DNA of 64,000 nt, taken from positions 1 through 64,000 of the forward strand of contig JABTBR010000001.1 of NCBI GenBank assembly GCA_013284265.1, read 5' to 3'. The notes below the pieces were generated by a model. The model saw only the letters and a program-made list of their open reading frames with translations. It was not told the DNA's origin and did no database searches. Source of the DNA: Oxalobacteraceae bacterium. GTDB lineage: Bacteria; Pseudomonadota; Gammaproteobacteria; Burkholderiales; Burkholderiaceae_D. How positions within the stretch are numbered: the first letter of the stretch is position 1; each line of letters begins with the position of its first letter. The position numbers were made by a program, and so were the translations under genes. Shown here piece by piece: positions 17,263-24,876 of this stretch.

Positions 17263-17469
17263 TCAGTGATCGTTGTTTCGCAGCGGAATCCAGTCGAGCA
17301 TGCCTAGCAGACCGCTGGCGGCGAGCAGACAGATGGCCAGGCCGCCGGTCAGCAGCAGGGCGACAGTCAGTTCCTGCATGGCCGGATCGGCCGGATTCAT
17401 CGCGTTGAAGCCCAGACGGGTGATCAACAGTCCCAGTACCAATACCGCTGCCCAAATTGTTTTTGTCAT
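17263..17469 (-). CDS. Small two-helix membrane protein (68 aa)
   Basis: A 68-residue protein with two predicted membrane helices (IWAAVLVLGLLITRLGF and LTVALLLTGGLAICLLAASG). GGGGGAAATAATCAG precedes the ATG at 17469, which decides the start over an upstream in-frame ATG at 17592. I do not recognise the family. It lies between the lmo0937-like gene and a glycine-zipper gene, and has its own dyad promoter at 17518-17560, so it probably belongs to the same envelope regulon. Confidence 0.7.
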   Translation of the reverse strand: MTKTIWAAVLVLGLLITRLGFNAMNPADPAMQELTVALLLTGGLAICLLAASGLLGMLDWIPLRNNDH

Positions 17470-17517
17470 CTGATTATTTCCCCCAAGGTCTGCCATTGTG
17501 GTCATGGCATGCGACGC

Positions 17518-17560
17518 ATTGTCCCGCAAGCGCCCGATTTGCTCTGTTCGCCACCGCACA
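17518..17560 (-). promoter_or_regulatory. Dyad operator plus -10 for the 68-aa membrane protein
   Basis: TGTGCGGTGGCGAACA (minus strand, 17560-17545) is followed 22 nt later by GACAAT (17523-17518). The leader would be about 42 nt. Confidence 0.65.
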
Positions 17561-17573
17561 TAGAAGTCCGTAA

Positions 17574-17610
17574 ACCACGCAGCCCCGCCCAAAAGGCGGG
17601 GCTGCGTGGT
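17574..17610 (-). terminator. Strong terminator hairpin after the glycine-zipper gene
   Basis: Two perfect 16-bp arms, ACCACGCAGCCCCGCC (17574-17589) and its complement (17595-17610), enclose a 5-nt loop. It lies just past the stop at 17626 and ends that transcript before the next dyad promoter. The T-run is short. Confidence 0.75.
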
Positions 17611-17625
17611 AAAACCGGGACAGCG

Positions 17626-18279
17626 TTAGCCTTGGGCGCGTACCTGGCCGTTGACGATGCGCACAGGATCGCCATTGCCCACGCTCGGACGGCTGCCCTG
17701 GTGCAGGGTGCGGGTGCTGCCGTCATCCATGCGCACGACGATTTCCCAGCTGTGTTTGGCGTTGACATTGCCTTCGATCTGGTTGCCGGCGACGGCGCCG
17801 CCGATGGCACCGGCCACGGTGGCCAGTTGACGACCGTGGCCGCTGCCGACCTGGTTGCCCAGCAGACCGCCGACGATCGCACCGCCGGCCGCGCCTACGC
17901 CGCTGCCCTGGGCGCGGGTGCTGATTTCACGCACCGACTGGACCACGCCGCAATGGCGGCAAGTCTGGGCGACCGGCTGTTCGCGTTCCTGCTCACGGGC
18001 CGGGGCCGGCGCGGCATGCTGGGACGCATTGCTGCCGCTGCCTTGCGGCGCCAGTGCGGTCTTGCCGGCCGGCTGGTCCAGCATGGCGGTCTTGTCGTTT
18101 CCGTCGAGCGGCGCCAGCGCGCTGTCGGCGCGGCTGTCGTGGCCGCTGCCATTGGACGAAGGCAGCCAGCCCATGATGGCGGCGGCGCCCACGCCGCAGA
18201 ACAGGATCACGGCCAGGGCGGCGATGACCATCAGGGGATGGAGGGTGGACTTGGCGATGGGGGTGTTTGGGGTTTGCAT
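17626..18279 (-). CDS. Glycine zipper 2TM domain protein with N-terminal anchor
   Basis: A 217-residue protein. An uncleaved hydrophobic segment (about 15-38, MVIAALAVILFCGVGAAAIM) is followed by a low-complexity linker (45-100), a CRHC pair near 105-108 and a glycine zipper (about 125-170) with GGAIVGGLLGNQVGSG and GAIGGAVAGNQIEG. A C-terminal beta segment has VRMDDGSTRTLHQGSRPSVGNGDPVRIVNGQV. The zipper and tail match the 17-kDa surface antigen/SlyB type. Envelope location is likely; function is unknown. It is divergent from the Crp/Fnr gene. The dyad at 18368 could serve it too, with CAAAAT at 18346-18341. Confidence 0.82.
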   Translation of the reverse strand: MQTPNTPIAKSTLHPLMVIAALAVILFCGVGAAAIMGWLPSSNGSGHDSRADSALAPLDGNDKTAMLDQPAGKTALAPQGSGSNASQHAAPAPAREQEREQPVAQTCRHCGVVQSVREISTRAQGSGVGAAGGAIVGGLLGNQVGSGHGRQLATVAGAIGGAVAGNQIEGNVNAKHSWEIVVRMDDGSTRTLHQGSRPSVGNGDPVRIVNGQVRAQG

Positions 18280-18367
18280 GATGGTGGTCCTCTATGGTCT
18301 TGTCGGCGTGGCGCGGGGCACCACATTTGCTTCTGGGCATATTTTGTTCCACCACCCGTTTCGGTTC

Positions 18368-18410
18368 CGTGCGTCAGCGTACATACGTGGAAAATAATTG
18401 CCATTACCCT
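18368..18410 (+). promoter_or_regulatory. Dyad operator plus -10 before the Crp/Fnr-family gene
   Basis: CGTGCGTCAGCGTACA (18368-18383) is followed 22 nt later by TACCCT (18405-18410) in the direction of the Crp/Fnr gene, whose ATG is about 105 nt past the predicted start site. On the other strand CAAAAT lies at the same distance toward the glycine-zipper gene, so it may act both ways. It suggests autoregulation. Confidence 0.65.
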
Positions 18411-18521
18411 CATTTGAAAGCGCTATTCCGCTGCTGACAGCCTCCCGACTAAGGACAATCCCATGTGTGCGACCGGCTTCCCCAACGATTCCTGGCGCCG
18501 TCTCCGGTATGCGGGGCGACG

Positions 18522-19268
18522 ATGAATATCTCTCCAGAAACCAACTATACGGTCCGCTCGCCCGCCGCCGCGACCGGCAACCGCCTGCTGGCGAGCCTGC
18601 CCGAGGCCGATCTGCGGCATATCCAGAGCCTGTGCGAAGTGGTGCAGGTGGAACTGGGCGAGCAGTTGTATGAGCCGGGCCAGACCATCCAGTACATTTA
18701 TTTTCCGGACGACAGCCTGATTTCCCTGCTGGCCGTGGCGGAAGGGCGCATGACGCTGGAAGTGGGCTCGGTCGGGCGCGAGGGCATGATTGGTTCCTCG
18801 GTGGCGCTCGGGCATGAAGTGGCCCAGGTGCGCGCCGTGGTGCAGCGCGCCGGGCTGGCCAGCCGCATCGACAGCGCCGACTTCTGCGGCGAGTTCCGGC
18901 GCATGGAGTCGCTGCAGCGCTTGCTGTACCGCTATACCGATACCCTGCTGGCCCAGGCGATCCAGATCGCCGTGTGCAGCCGCTTCCATGTGCTGGAAGC
19001 GCGGCTGGCGCGGTCGCTGCTGATCACGCGCGACCGTCTGCAATCGGAGCAGTTCCACCTGACCCATGAATTCCTGGCCCACGCGCTGGGCGTGCGCCGT
19101 GTCGGCGTGACCAAGGCGGCCAGCGCGCTGCAGGCCCAGGGACTGATCAGCTACAGCCGGGGGAATATCGAGATCCTTGATTCGGCCGGGCTGGAGGCGG
19201 TGTCTTGCCGTTGCTATGAGCTGGTCAAGGATACTGGGTCGATCGGCATGGGTAGCGTGTTTCTGTGA
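18522..19268 (+). CDS. Crp/Fnr-family transcriptional regulator
   Basis: A 248-residue protein with an N-terminal cyclic-nucleotide-type beta roll (about 20-130, including GREGMIGSSVALG), a long dimer helix (about 135-160) and a C-terminal Crp winged helix (about 175-235). The recognition helix reads ALGVRRVGVTKAASALQ; Crp itself has RETVGR there, so base preference should differ from TGTGA. There is no N-terminal cysteine cluster (not an Fnr oxygen sensor) and the usual cAMP-contact Arg-Ser pair is not evident, so the signal is unknown. The gene lies beside a TGTGCG-type dyad at -41.5. I infer it activates the dyad-carrying envelope genes of this window. The start at 18522 is chosen for good N-terminal alignment; 18465 is an alternative. 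Confidence 0.88.
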   Translation: MNISPETNYTVRSPAAATGNRLLASLPEADLRHIQSLCEVVQVELGEQLYEPGQTIQYIYFPDDSLISLLAVAEGRMTLEVGSVGREGMIGSSVALGHEVAQVRAVVQRAGLASRIDSADFCGEFRRMESLQRLLYRYTDTLLAQAIQIAVCSRFHVLEARLARSLLITRDRLQSEQFHLTHEFLAHALGVRRVGVTKAASALQAQGLISYSRGNIEILDSAGLEAVSCRCYELVKDTGSIGMGSVFL

Positions 19269-19313
19269 AGTGAAGGAGCGTGAGGCTGGCCGTGCCCTTG
19301 GGGTGTTGGTGGC

Positions 19314-20339
19314 TTATTGCTCTGTGCTCCATTGCCAGATTGTGCTGCCGTATTGTGAATCGCTGAAAGTTGGCATGATCTCGCCTTGCGCAAAATGGGC
19401 GCGGCTGTGCAATTTGGCTGGGGTTTCCCAGAAGCCGGTTTGACGGCAGGGTTGGCCGCCTTCGACGCATCCGGATACGGATATAACTTCGTTTTCTCGA
19501 CTGGTGAAACGATTTTCTTCACGTAGTTTTCGTGCATAGTCGACCAGGTCCTTTGGATAGACCAGATGGTCGATTTGGCTGTCGTCTATGTCGAGTAGAA
19601 AAACCGCTGCACCTGCTTCGAATGACCAGTACCCATAGTACCCAGCATAGCCTTCTTCATTTACCTTGAGATGTTCGTTATACCAGCGCGGATGATCTTT
19701 CATGGCCGAATACCACTGTTTCAAGTACTTATGGAGGAGGTTGAGTGTTGCTTTCTCATTGTCTTCATAGAATACTTGCAATAGGATATCGAAGGGCTTG
19801 CCGAGGACGCAGGTATCGAGATTATTCTCATCCTCTGCATAGCCTGCGATCAGCTGCTCGAATAGACCATCCTGGCCGCGATGGGTGCGTAGCATATAAA
19901 TTATGCGGCTTACCGATCGAAGGTCGCGGAGTAAAATGGCAATACTCAGCAGTTGCAGTGTATTTTCGTAATCGAATACAGTGGAGAAATCCGGCGCTCC
20001 TCCATACTCATATGAACCAAACTCGGGGAACTCAAGCGCAGCTTCCTGTTGAAAGAGTTGATCGACATCATTCCAGGCTTCAAGCGCTTCCACGATGTCA
20101 GATATGCGCGGAGCCAGCTCATCAATGGGCATGCCGGCTGTATAGTCAAGCATCCAGATCCAAAAGGTATCCAAATACAAGAATTGATGGATCGTAGATC
20201 TGCTTTGTGCTGAGCTAGTTATCTTTATATTCGCCAATCCGCCATCAATCAACAATAATTGATTGGAGCGCGTTTTCTCATATAGATTTTCACTAAGAAA
20301 TTTCTGGCGGCGGCGCATATGAAATGGTGAGGTTTTCAT
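19314..20339 (-). CDS. PoNi-like T6SS immunity protein, copy 1 (most distal)
   Basis: A 341-residue soluble helical protein of the PoNe-immunity (DUF1911/PoNi-like, Imm71/Imm72-like) type. Landmarks are FLYLDTFWIWMLDYTAG, LLSIAILLRD, GLFEQLIAGY, LKQWYSAMKDHPRWY, YYGYWSFEAGAAVFLLDIDD and YPKDLVDYARKL. A tail of about 50 residues carries PCRQTGFWETPAKLHSRAHF and ends YGSTIWQW. It presumably binds and blocks a PoNe-type DNase in the cytoplasm. It is the farthest from the effector of five tandem copies. Base composition is markedly more AT-rich than the neighbours upstream. Confidence 0.85.
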   Translation of the reverse strand: MKTSPFHMRRRQKFLSENLYEKTRSNQLLLIDGGLANIKITSSAQSRSTIHQFLYLDTFWIWMLDYTAGMPIDELAPRISDIVEALEAWNDVDQLFQQEAALEFPEFGSYEYGGAPDFSTVFDYENTLQLLSIAILLRDLRSVSRIIYMLRTHRGQDGLFEQLIAGYAEDENNLDTCVLGKPFDILLQVFYEDNEKATLNLLHKYLKQWYSAMKDHPRWYNEHLKVNEEGYAGYYGYWSFEAGAAVFLLDIDDSQIDHLVYPKDLVDYARKLREENRFTSRENEVISVSGCVEGGQPCRQTGFWETPAKLHSRAHFAQGEIMPTFSDSQYGSTIWQWSTEQ

Positions 20340-20395
20340 TGTTCTTGATTACTATTTTTAATGCATTCGCCGAAGCTAATCGCCACACAGATTGG

Positions 20396-21421
20396 CTATT
20401 GTTCGGTACACCATTGCCAAATCGTACTGCCGTATTGCGAATCGCTAAGAACCAGAATGATATTGCCTTGCTCAAAAAGGGCGTGGCTGATCGCTTTGGC
20501 TGGGGTTTCCCAGAAGCCGGCTTGGGGGGAGGGTTGTCAGCCTTCGACATGCCCAACGCTGCGGACGGTGTCAGTTTCCCTGCTGGTATATCGGTCCTCT
20601 TTCCACAACTTTCGTGCATAAATGACTAAATCTTTTGGATACACCAGATGGTCGATCTTGCTATCGTCCAAGTCAAGTATGAAAGCTGCTGCAGCTGCTT
20701 CGAATGCCCAATATCCGTAATAGCCAGCATAGCCATCTTTATGGATATTAAGATGCTTATCATACCAGCGTGGATGATCTTTCATTGCAGGATACCATTG
20801 TTCCAAGTATTTTTTGAAGAGGCTGAGTGTCGCCTTATCGTCCTGTTCGTAAAATGTTTGGAGCAGGGTATCGAAGGGTTTTCCGAGGACACAAGCATCG
20901 AGATCCATTTCATCCTCGATGTATCCAGCAATCAACTGTTCAAACAAGCCATCATGTCCACGATGACTGCGCAATATATGAATTATGCGCCTAACTGATT
21001 TTCGATCACGGATTAATATAGCAATGCTAAGCAATTGCAAAGTGTCGACGTAATCGGCAAGGATCGGAAAATTTGGTGCTCCAGTGTACTCATATTGACC
21101 ATACTCTGGGAATTTAAGTGCACCTTCCTGCTGATATAGTTGATCAACTTCATTCCACGCTTCGAAAGCATTCACAATTTCAGATATGCGTGGCGCCAAT
21201 TCATCAATTGACACCCCTGCCGTGTAATCTAGCATCCAGATCCAGAAAGTTTCCAGATACAAAAAATGATAATTTGAAGCTTTGCTTTGTATCGAATTAG
21301 TGATCTTGATATTATCAAGCTCAACCGAAATTGCAGCAAGCTGATTCGCTCGTGTTTTCTTATACAGTTCTTCATTTAGGAACTGTTGACGGCTGTGCTG
21401 ATGAAAAGGGATGGTTTCCAT
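20396..21421 (-). pseudogene. PoNi-like immunity gene, copy 2, with a premature in-frame TGA
   Basis: Reading from ATG at 21421, the frame matches the other copies until codon 295, where TGA (20539-20537) stands in place of a glycine codon of the EGGQPC block. After it the same frame continues without any shift: QPSPQAGFWETP, then SDSQYGSTIWQWCTEQ and a TAG at 20396, for 341 codons in all like copies 1 and 5. The break is therefore a single nonsense codon and nothing else is disrupted. A 294-residue product lacking the tail module could still be made. The helical core (YPKDLVIYARKL and the rest) is intact, so some immunity function is possible. Confidence 0.85.
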
Positions 21422-21614
21422 AAGGTGAAGTTCTTGTTATTCTTAGTTAGTGTATACGACTGTTGCCTACGATTTTTTGACGAGGGATTTTCTCTGACGG
21501 ATGCCGGTCACAGCTTTGGCCGGCATGCAGGCTGCACTACAAATAGATGGCGCGACCAGACGGGGCAAGGCGCCAGATCGATATTTTCCTCACCAGGGCT
21601 CCGATGCCGGCTGC

Positions 21615-22643
21615 CTATTGCTCTGTACTCCATTGCCAGATCGTGCTGCCGTATTGCGAGTCGCTGAGAGTTGGCATGATGTCACCTTGCTCAAAATGAG
21701 CGCGGCTATGCAATCTGGCGGGCGTTTCCCAGAAGCCAGTTTGTGGACAAGGGTGACCGCCTTCGACCCGCCCAGCGTTGATTAAGGTCTCAGTTTCTCG
21801 GCTAGTATAGCGATCCTCGTCCCGTAACTTGCGAGCATAGTCGACCAGATCTTTTGGATAAACCAGATGCTCGATCGTGCTATCGTTCAAATCAAGTAGA
21901 TAGACCGTCGCGCCAGCTTCAAAAGCCCAGTACCCATAATATGGGGCGTGACCATCTTTATGAATCCTGAGATGACCATCGTACCAGCGGGGATGATCTT
22001 TCATGGCAGGGTACCATTGTTTGAGATAAACCTTAACGGCCTCTAGTGCGGCCCACTCGTCCGCAGCATAGAAGGCTTGCAGCAGAGTACTGTAGGGCTT
22101 GCCTAGAACGCAGCAGTCCAGCGCCTGCTCATCGTCAACATACCCGCCAATTAATTGTTCAAATAGTCCATCCTCACCACGATGGCTACGTAAAACTTGA
22201 ATAATGCGATGGATAGAATGACGGTCGCGTAATAATATTGAGATACTTAGCAGTTGCAATGTGTCTTCAAAGTCGGAAAGAGTAGAAAAAACCGGCGCTC
22301 CCCTATATTGGTAAGCACCGTACTCAGGAAATTCGATGGCAGCTTCCTGTTGGTAAAGTTGATCTACTTCATTCCAAGCTTCAAATGCATCGACTATTCC
22401 GGATATACGAGGAGCTAAGTCTTCAATCGGTGTGCCAGCTGTATAGTCGAGCATCCAGATCCATAACTGCTCCAAATAGATCATCTCATAAGCCGAGGTA
22501 TGTCCCTCGCTACCTCTGAGCGCTGCACGAGTATTGTCATTCTCAACATTGATCATTGAAAATTGATTGGCACGACTCTTTTCATACAAGTCCTTGGATA
22601 GGAATTGCTGCCTGCGCTGCTCATGGAATGGTTTATTGTGCAT
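21615..22643 (-). CDS. PoNi-like T6SS immunity protein, copy 3
   Basis: A 342-residue paralogue with the same core as copies 1, 2 and 5: LEQLWIWMLDYTAGTP, LLSISILLRD, LFEQLIGGYVDD, LKQWYPAMKDHPRWY, YYGYWAFEAGATVYLLDLND and YPKDLVDYARKL, plus the tail PCPQTGFWETPARLHSRAHF and YGSTIWQW. The start at 22643 (MHNKPFHEQRRQQFL) aligns with the other copies; an in-frame ATG at 22664 is also possible, and neither has a strong ribosome-binding site. The downstream spacer resembles that of copy 5, as if gene and spacer were duplicated together. Confidence 0.85.
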   Translation of the reverse strand: MHNKPFHEQRRQQFLSKDLYEKSRANQFSMINVENDNTRAALRGSEGHTSAYEMIYLEQLWIWMLDYTAGTPIEDLAPRISGIVDAFEAWNEVDQLYQQEAAIEFPEYGAYQYRGAPVFSTLSDFEDTLQLLSISILLRDRHSIHRIIQVLRSHRGEDGLFEQLIGGYVDDEQALDCCVLGKPYSTLLQAFYAADEWAALEAVKVYLKQWYPAMKDHPRWYDGHLRIHKDGHAPYYGYWAFEAGATVYLLDLNDSTIEHLVYPKDLVDYARKLRDEDRYTSRETETLINAGRVEGGHPCPQTGFWETPARLHSRAHFEQGDIMPTLSDSQYGSTIWQWSTEQ

Positions 22644-22671
22644 GATGCCAGTTGCGTCTTGCATTCAATAC

Positions 22672-23694
22672 TCAATCGCCTATGCGACGCCACACAGTCA
22701 GACCGTAGACGGATTTAAGGTCCAACATGACTTCGTCCTGTTCATGAAATTTCGTTTGAGGCGGAATATCAAGGGTCTCCCACTGACCGGCCTTGGGACA
22801 AGGTTGGCCCGCAGTCGCCCGCAGTTCCTCGTCGGTAAGGCTGGAGACACTTGAGACACTTGAGACAGTTGATCTTTCAGGCAAGCTCCTGGCGAACTCC
22901 ACCAAGTCCTTTGGATAGAACTGGGCGTCGCGGTATATAGTATCGTCAATATTGAGCAAGAATGTGATGGCAGCCGACTCCCAAGACCAATATCCGAAAA
23001 AATTCACTCCTCGATCATGACTGTCGTGGTAGGGCTCTCTGCGGCTTGCGTGATACCAATCTTCTAAATATTTTGCCATCAGCGCAGGACGGTTTTCCTG
23101 TGGGGCGTCAAATATTTTTAATGTTTTAAAATAGGGAAGATGACGAGTGCATTCATCGGGGGGGACTCCACGGTCTGGGATGTAAAATCCGATGAGGCGT
23201 TCCAGCATGCCATCTCTTTTTGGGTTGTTGTAGTCTAGAATTGGGATTAATCTTGGTATTAAATCTGCCTTTCCTAACAGCACTCCAAAGCACAATAGGC
23301 GATTGGCTTGTTCGTAACCCGGGCCGAGTAACGGAAGCTGCGCTACTTCGGCGTTTTCCGACTCAGGACTAAGGTCGTACGCCGTGTCGTACTTTGAGTA
23401 TTTCTCCCACCATTCTAAAACTACGGCGTAAAAATCCCTCAATTCATCAATTTCGTGACCAGCGCTGTAAAATAAGGTCATTTGGTTGAGCGCATCCCAC
23501 GCCCGTTGCTGTGTAGAGTTTGAGAGGTTTATTAGGGGTATTTTTTTTATCTCTTCTTCTGTGCGGTGAAATGCTTTTTCTAATATTGCAGCTCTCTTTT
23601 TTATGGAAGAGAATATGCGGCTGTAATAATTGTAATCGAGTAATGATTCTCTTTTTCTGTGAGGAAATTCTACATTGTTAACTATGTTATTCAT
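22672..23694 (-). CDS. Divergent PoNi-like/Imm71-72-like immunity protein, copy 4
   Basis: A 340-residue protein with the same architecture but low identity to its four neighbours. Shared landmarks are MTLFYSAGHEIDELRDFY, RLLCFGVLLGK, MLERLIGFYIPD, YLEDWYHASRREPYH, FFGYWSWESAAITFLLNIDD and FYPKDLVEFARSLPE. The tail PCPKAGQWETLD and VYGLTVWRR corresponds to the tail of the others. A Ser-Ser-Val repeat lies between core and tail. It is AT-rich. It sits in the middle of the array, interrupting the paralogues, which suggests insertion or retention of immunity against a different effector allele. Function inferred. Confidence 0.8.
   Translation of the reverse strand: MNNIVNNVEFPHRKRESLLDYNYYSRIFSSIKKRAAILEKAFHRTEEEIKKIPLINLSNSTQQRAWDALNQMTLFYSAGHEIDELRDFYAVVLEWWEKYSKYDTAYDLSPESENAEVAQLPLLGPGYEQANRLLCFGVLLGKADLIPRLIPILDYNNPKRDGMLERLIGFYIPDRGVPPDECTRHLPYFKTLKIFDAPQENRPALMAKYLEDWYHASRREPYHDSHDRGVNFFGYWSWESAAITFLLNIDDTIYRDAQFYPKDLVEFARSLPERSTVSSVSSVSSLTDEELRATAGQPCPKAGQWETLDIPPQTKFHEQDEVMLDLKSVYGLTVWRRIGD
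22848..22876 (-). repeat. Short 9-bp tandem repeat in immunity copy 4
   Basis: About three units of TGAGACACT encode the SSV-SSV-SSL stretch between core and tail. It is a slippage-prone linker without other visible role. Confidence 0.7.
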
Positions 23695-23850
23695 GTGAAT
23701 ATTTTTAATATTTTATTTGGTAAATCAAGGATGGCTTGGTCTCACGAGTTTTTCCTTTCGATTACCTACGTTTTTCAAGCTAGTGACCGGTAAATTATGA
23801 GCTAAGCGCCAGATCGAAATTATTTTAGCCTAAACTCTGATTCCGGCTGC

Positions 23851-24876
23851 CTATTGTTCTGTACTCCATTGCCAGATTGTGCTGCCGTATTGCGAATCGC
23901 TGAGGGTAGGCATGATGTCACCTTGCTCAAAATGGGTGCGGCTGTGCAATTTGGCTGGCGTTTCCCAGAAGCCAGTGTTGGGGCAAGGGTGGCCGCCTTC
24001 GACCCGCCTAGCCTTGATGACGGTGTCAGTCTCCCTGCTAGTGTAGAGACCTTCTTCTTGTAACTTTCGGGCATAGGCGACCAGATCTTTTGGATATACT
24101 AGATGATCGATCTGGCTGTCGTCCAGGTCCAGTATATAGACCGCTGCGGCTGCCTCAAATGCCCAGTAGCCGTAATAAGGCGCGTAGCCTTCCTTCCTAA
24201 CTCGTAGGTGTCCGTCATACCAGCGGGGCTGGTCTTTCATGGCTGGATACCATTGTTTCAAATATTTTTTGAATAGGTCGAACGTCGCTTTTTCATTTTC
24301 TTCATAGAATGCTTGCAGAAGTGTATCGAAGGGCTTGCCGAGAACGCAAGCATCGAGGTCCATCGCATCCTCGATATATCCGCCAATTAATTGTTCGAAC
24401 AGACCATCGCGGCCTCGATGACTGCGCAGAATGTGAATGATGCGCATGATTGAACGTCGATCACGCAACAATATAGCAACGCTCAGAAGCTGAAGTGTGT
24501 CTTCGTAGTCCGCAAGAATAGAAAAATCCGGCGCGCCTTCGTATTCGTAGGGGCCGAATTCTGGAAACTTCAATGCAGCATCTTGTTGATAGAACTGATC
24601 TACATCATTCCACGCTTCAAACGCGTCCACAATTGTTGATATGCGTGGTGCCAGCTCATCGATCGACACGCCTGCGGTGTAATCTAGCATCCAGATCCAG
24701 AACATTTCCAAATACAAAAATTGATGAACTGAAGAATTTTCGTGCGTAGAATCCGCTATTTTCTTATTGGCAAGTCCACCTTCAATTAGTGCGAATTGAT
24801 TTAACCTCGTTTTATCGTAAAGCTCTTCATAGAGAAACTGTTGACGACGACGTTCATGAAAAGGCGGATTTTTCAT
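23851..24876 (-). CDS. PoNi-like T6SS immunity protein, copy 5 (cognate position)
   Basis: A 341-residue member of the same immunity family with a full core (LEMFWIWMLDYTAGVSI, LLSVAILLRD, LFEQLIGGYIED, LKQWYPAMKDQPRWY, YYGYWAFEAAAAVYILDLDD, YPKDLVAYARKL) and the tail PCPNTGFWETPAKLHSRTHF ending YGSTIWQWSTEQ. Its ATG at 24876 overlaps the stop of the effector gene by four bases, so it is translationally coupled and is the best candidate for the cognate immunity protein of the nuclease. It would act in the cytoplasm by binding the toxin. Confidence 0.88.
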   Translation of the reverse strand: MKNPPFHERRRQQFLYEELYDKTRLNQFALIEGGLANKKIADSTHENSSVHQFLYLEMFWIWMLDYTAGVSIDELAPRISTIVDAFEAWNDVDQFYQQDAALKFPEFGPYEYEGAPDFSILADYEDTLQLLSVAILLRDRRSIMRIIHILRSHRGRDGLFEQLIGGYIEDAMDLDACVLGKPFDTLLQAFYEENEKATFDLFKKYLKQWYPAMKDQPRWYDGHLRVRKEGYAPYYGYWAFEAAAAVYILDLDDSQIDHLVYPKDLVAYARKLQEEGLYTSRETDTVIKARRVEGGHPCPNTGFWETPAKLHSRTHFEQGDIMPTLSDSQYGSTIWQWSTEQ

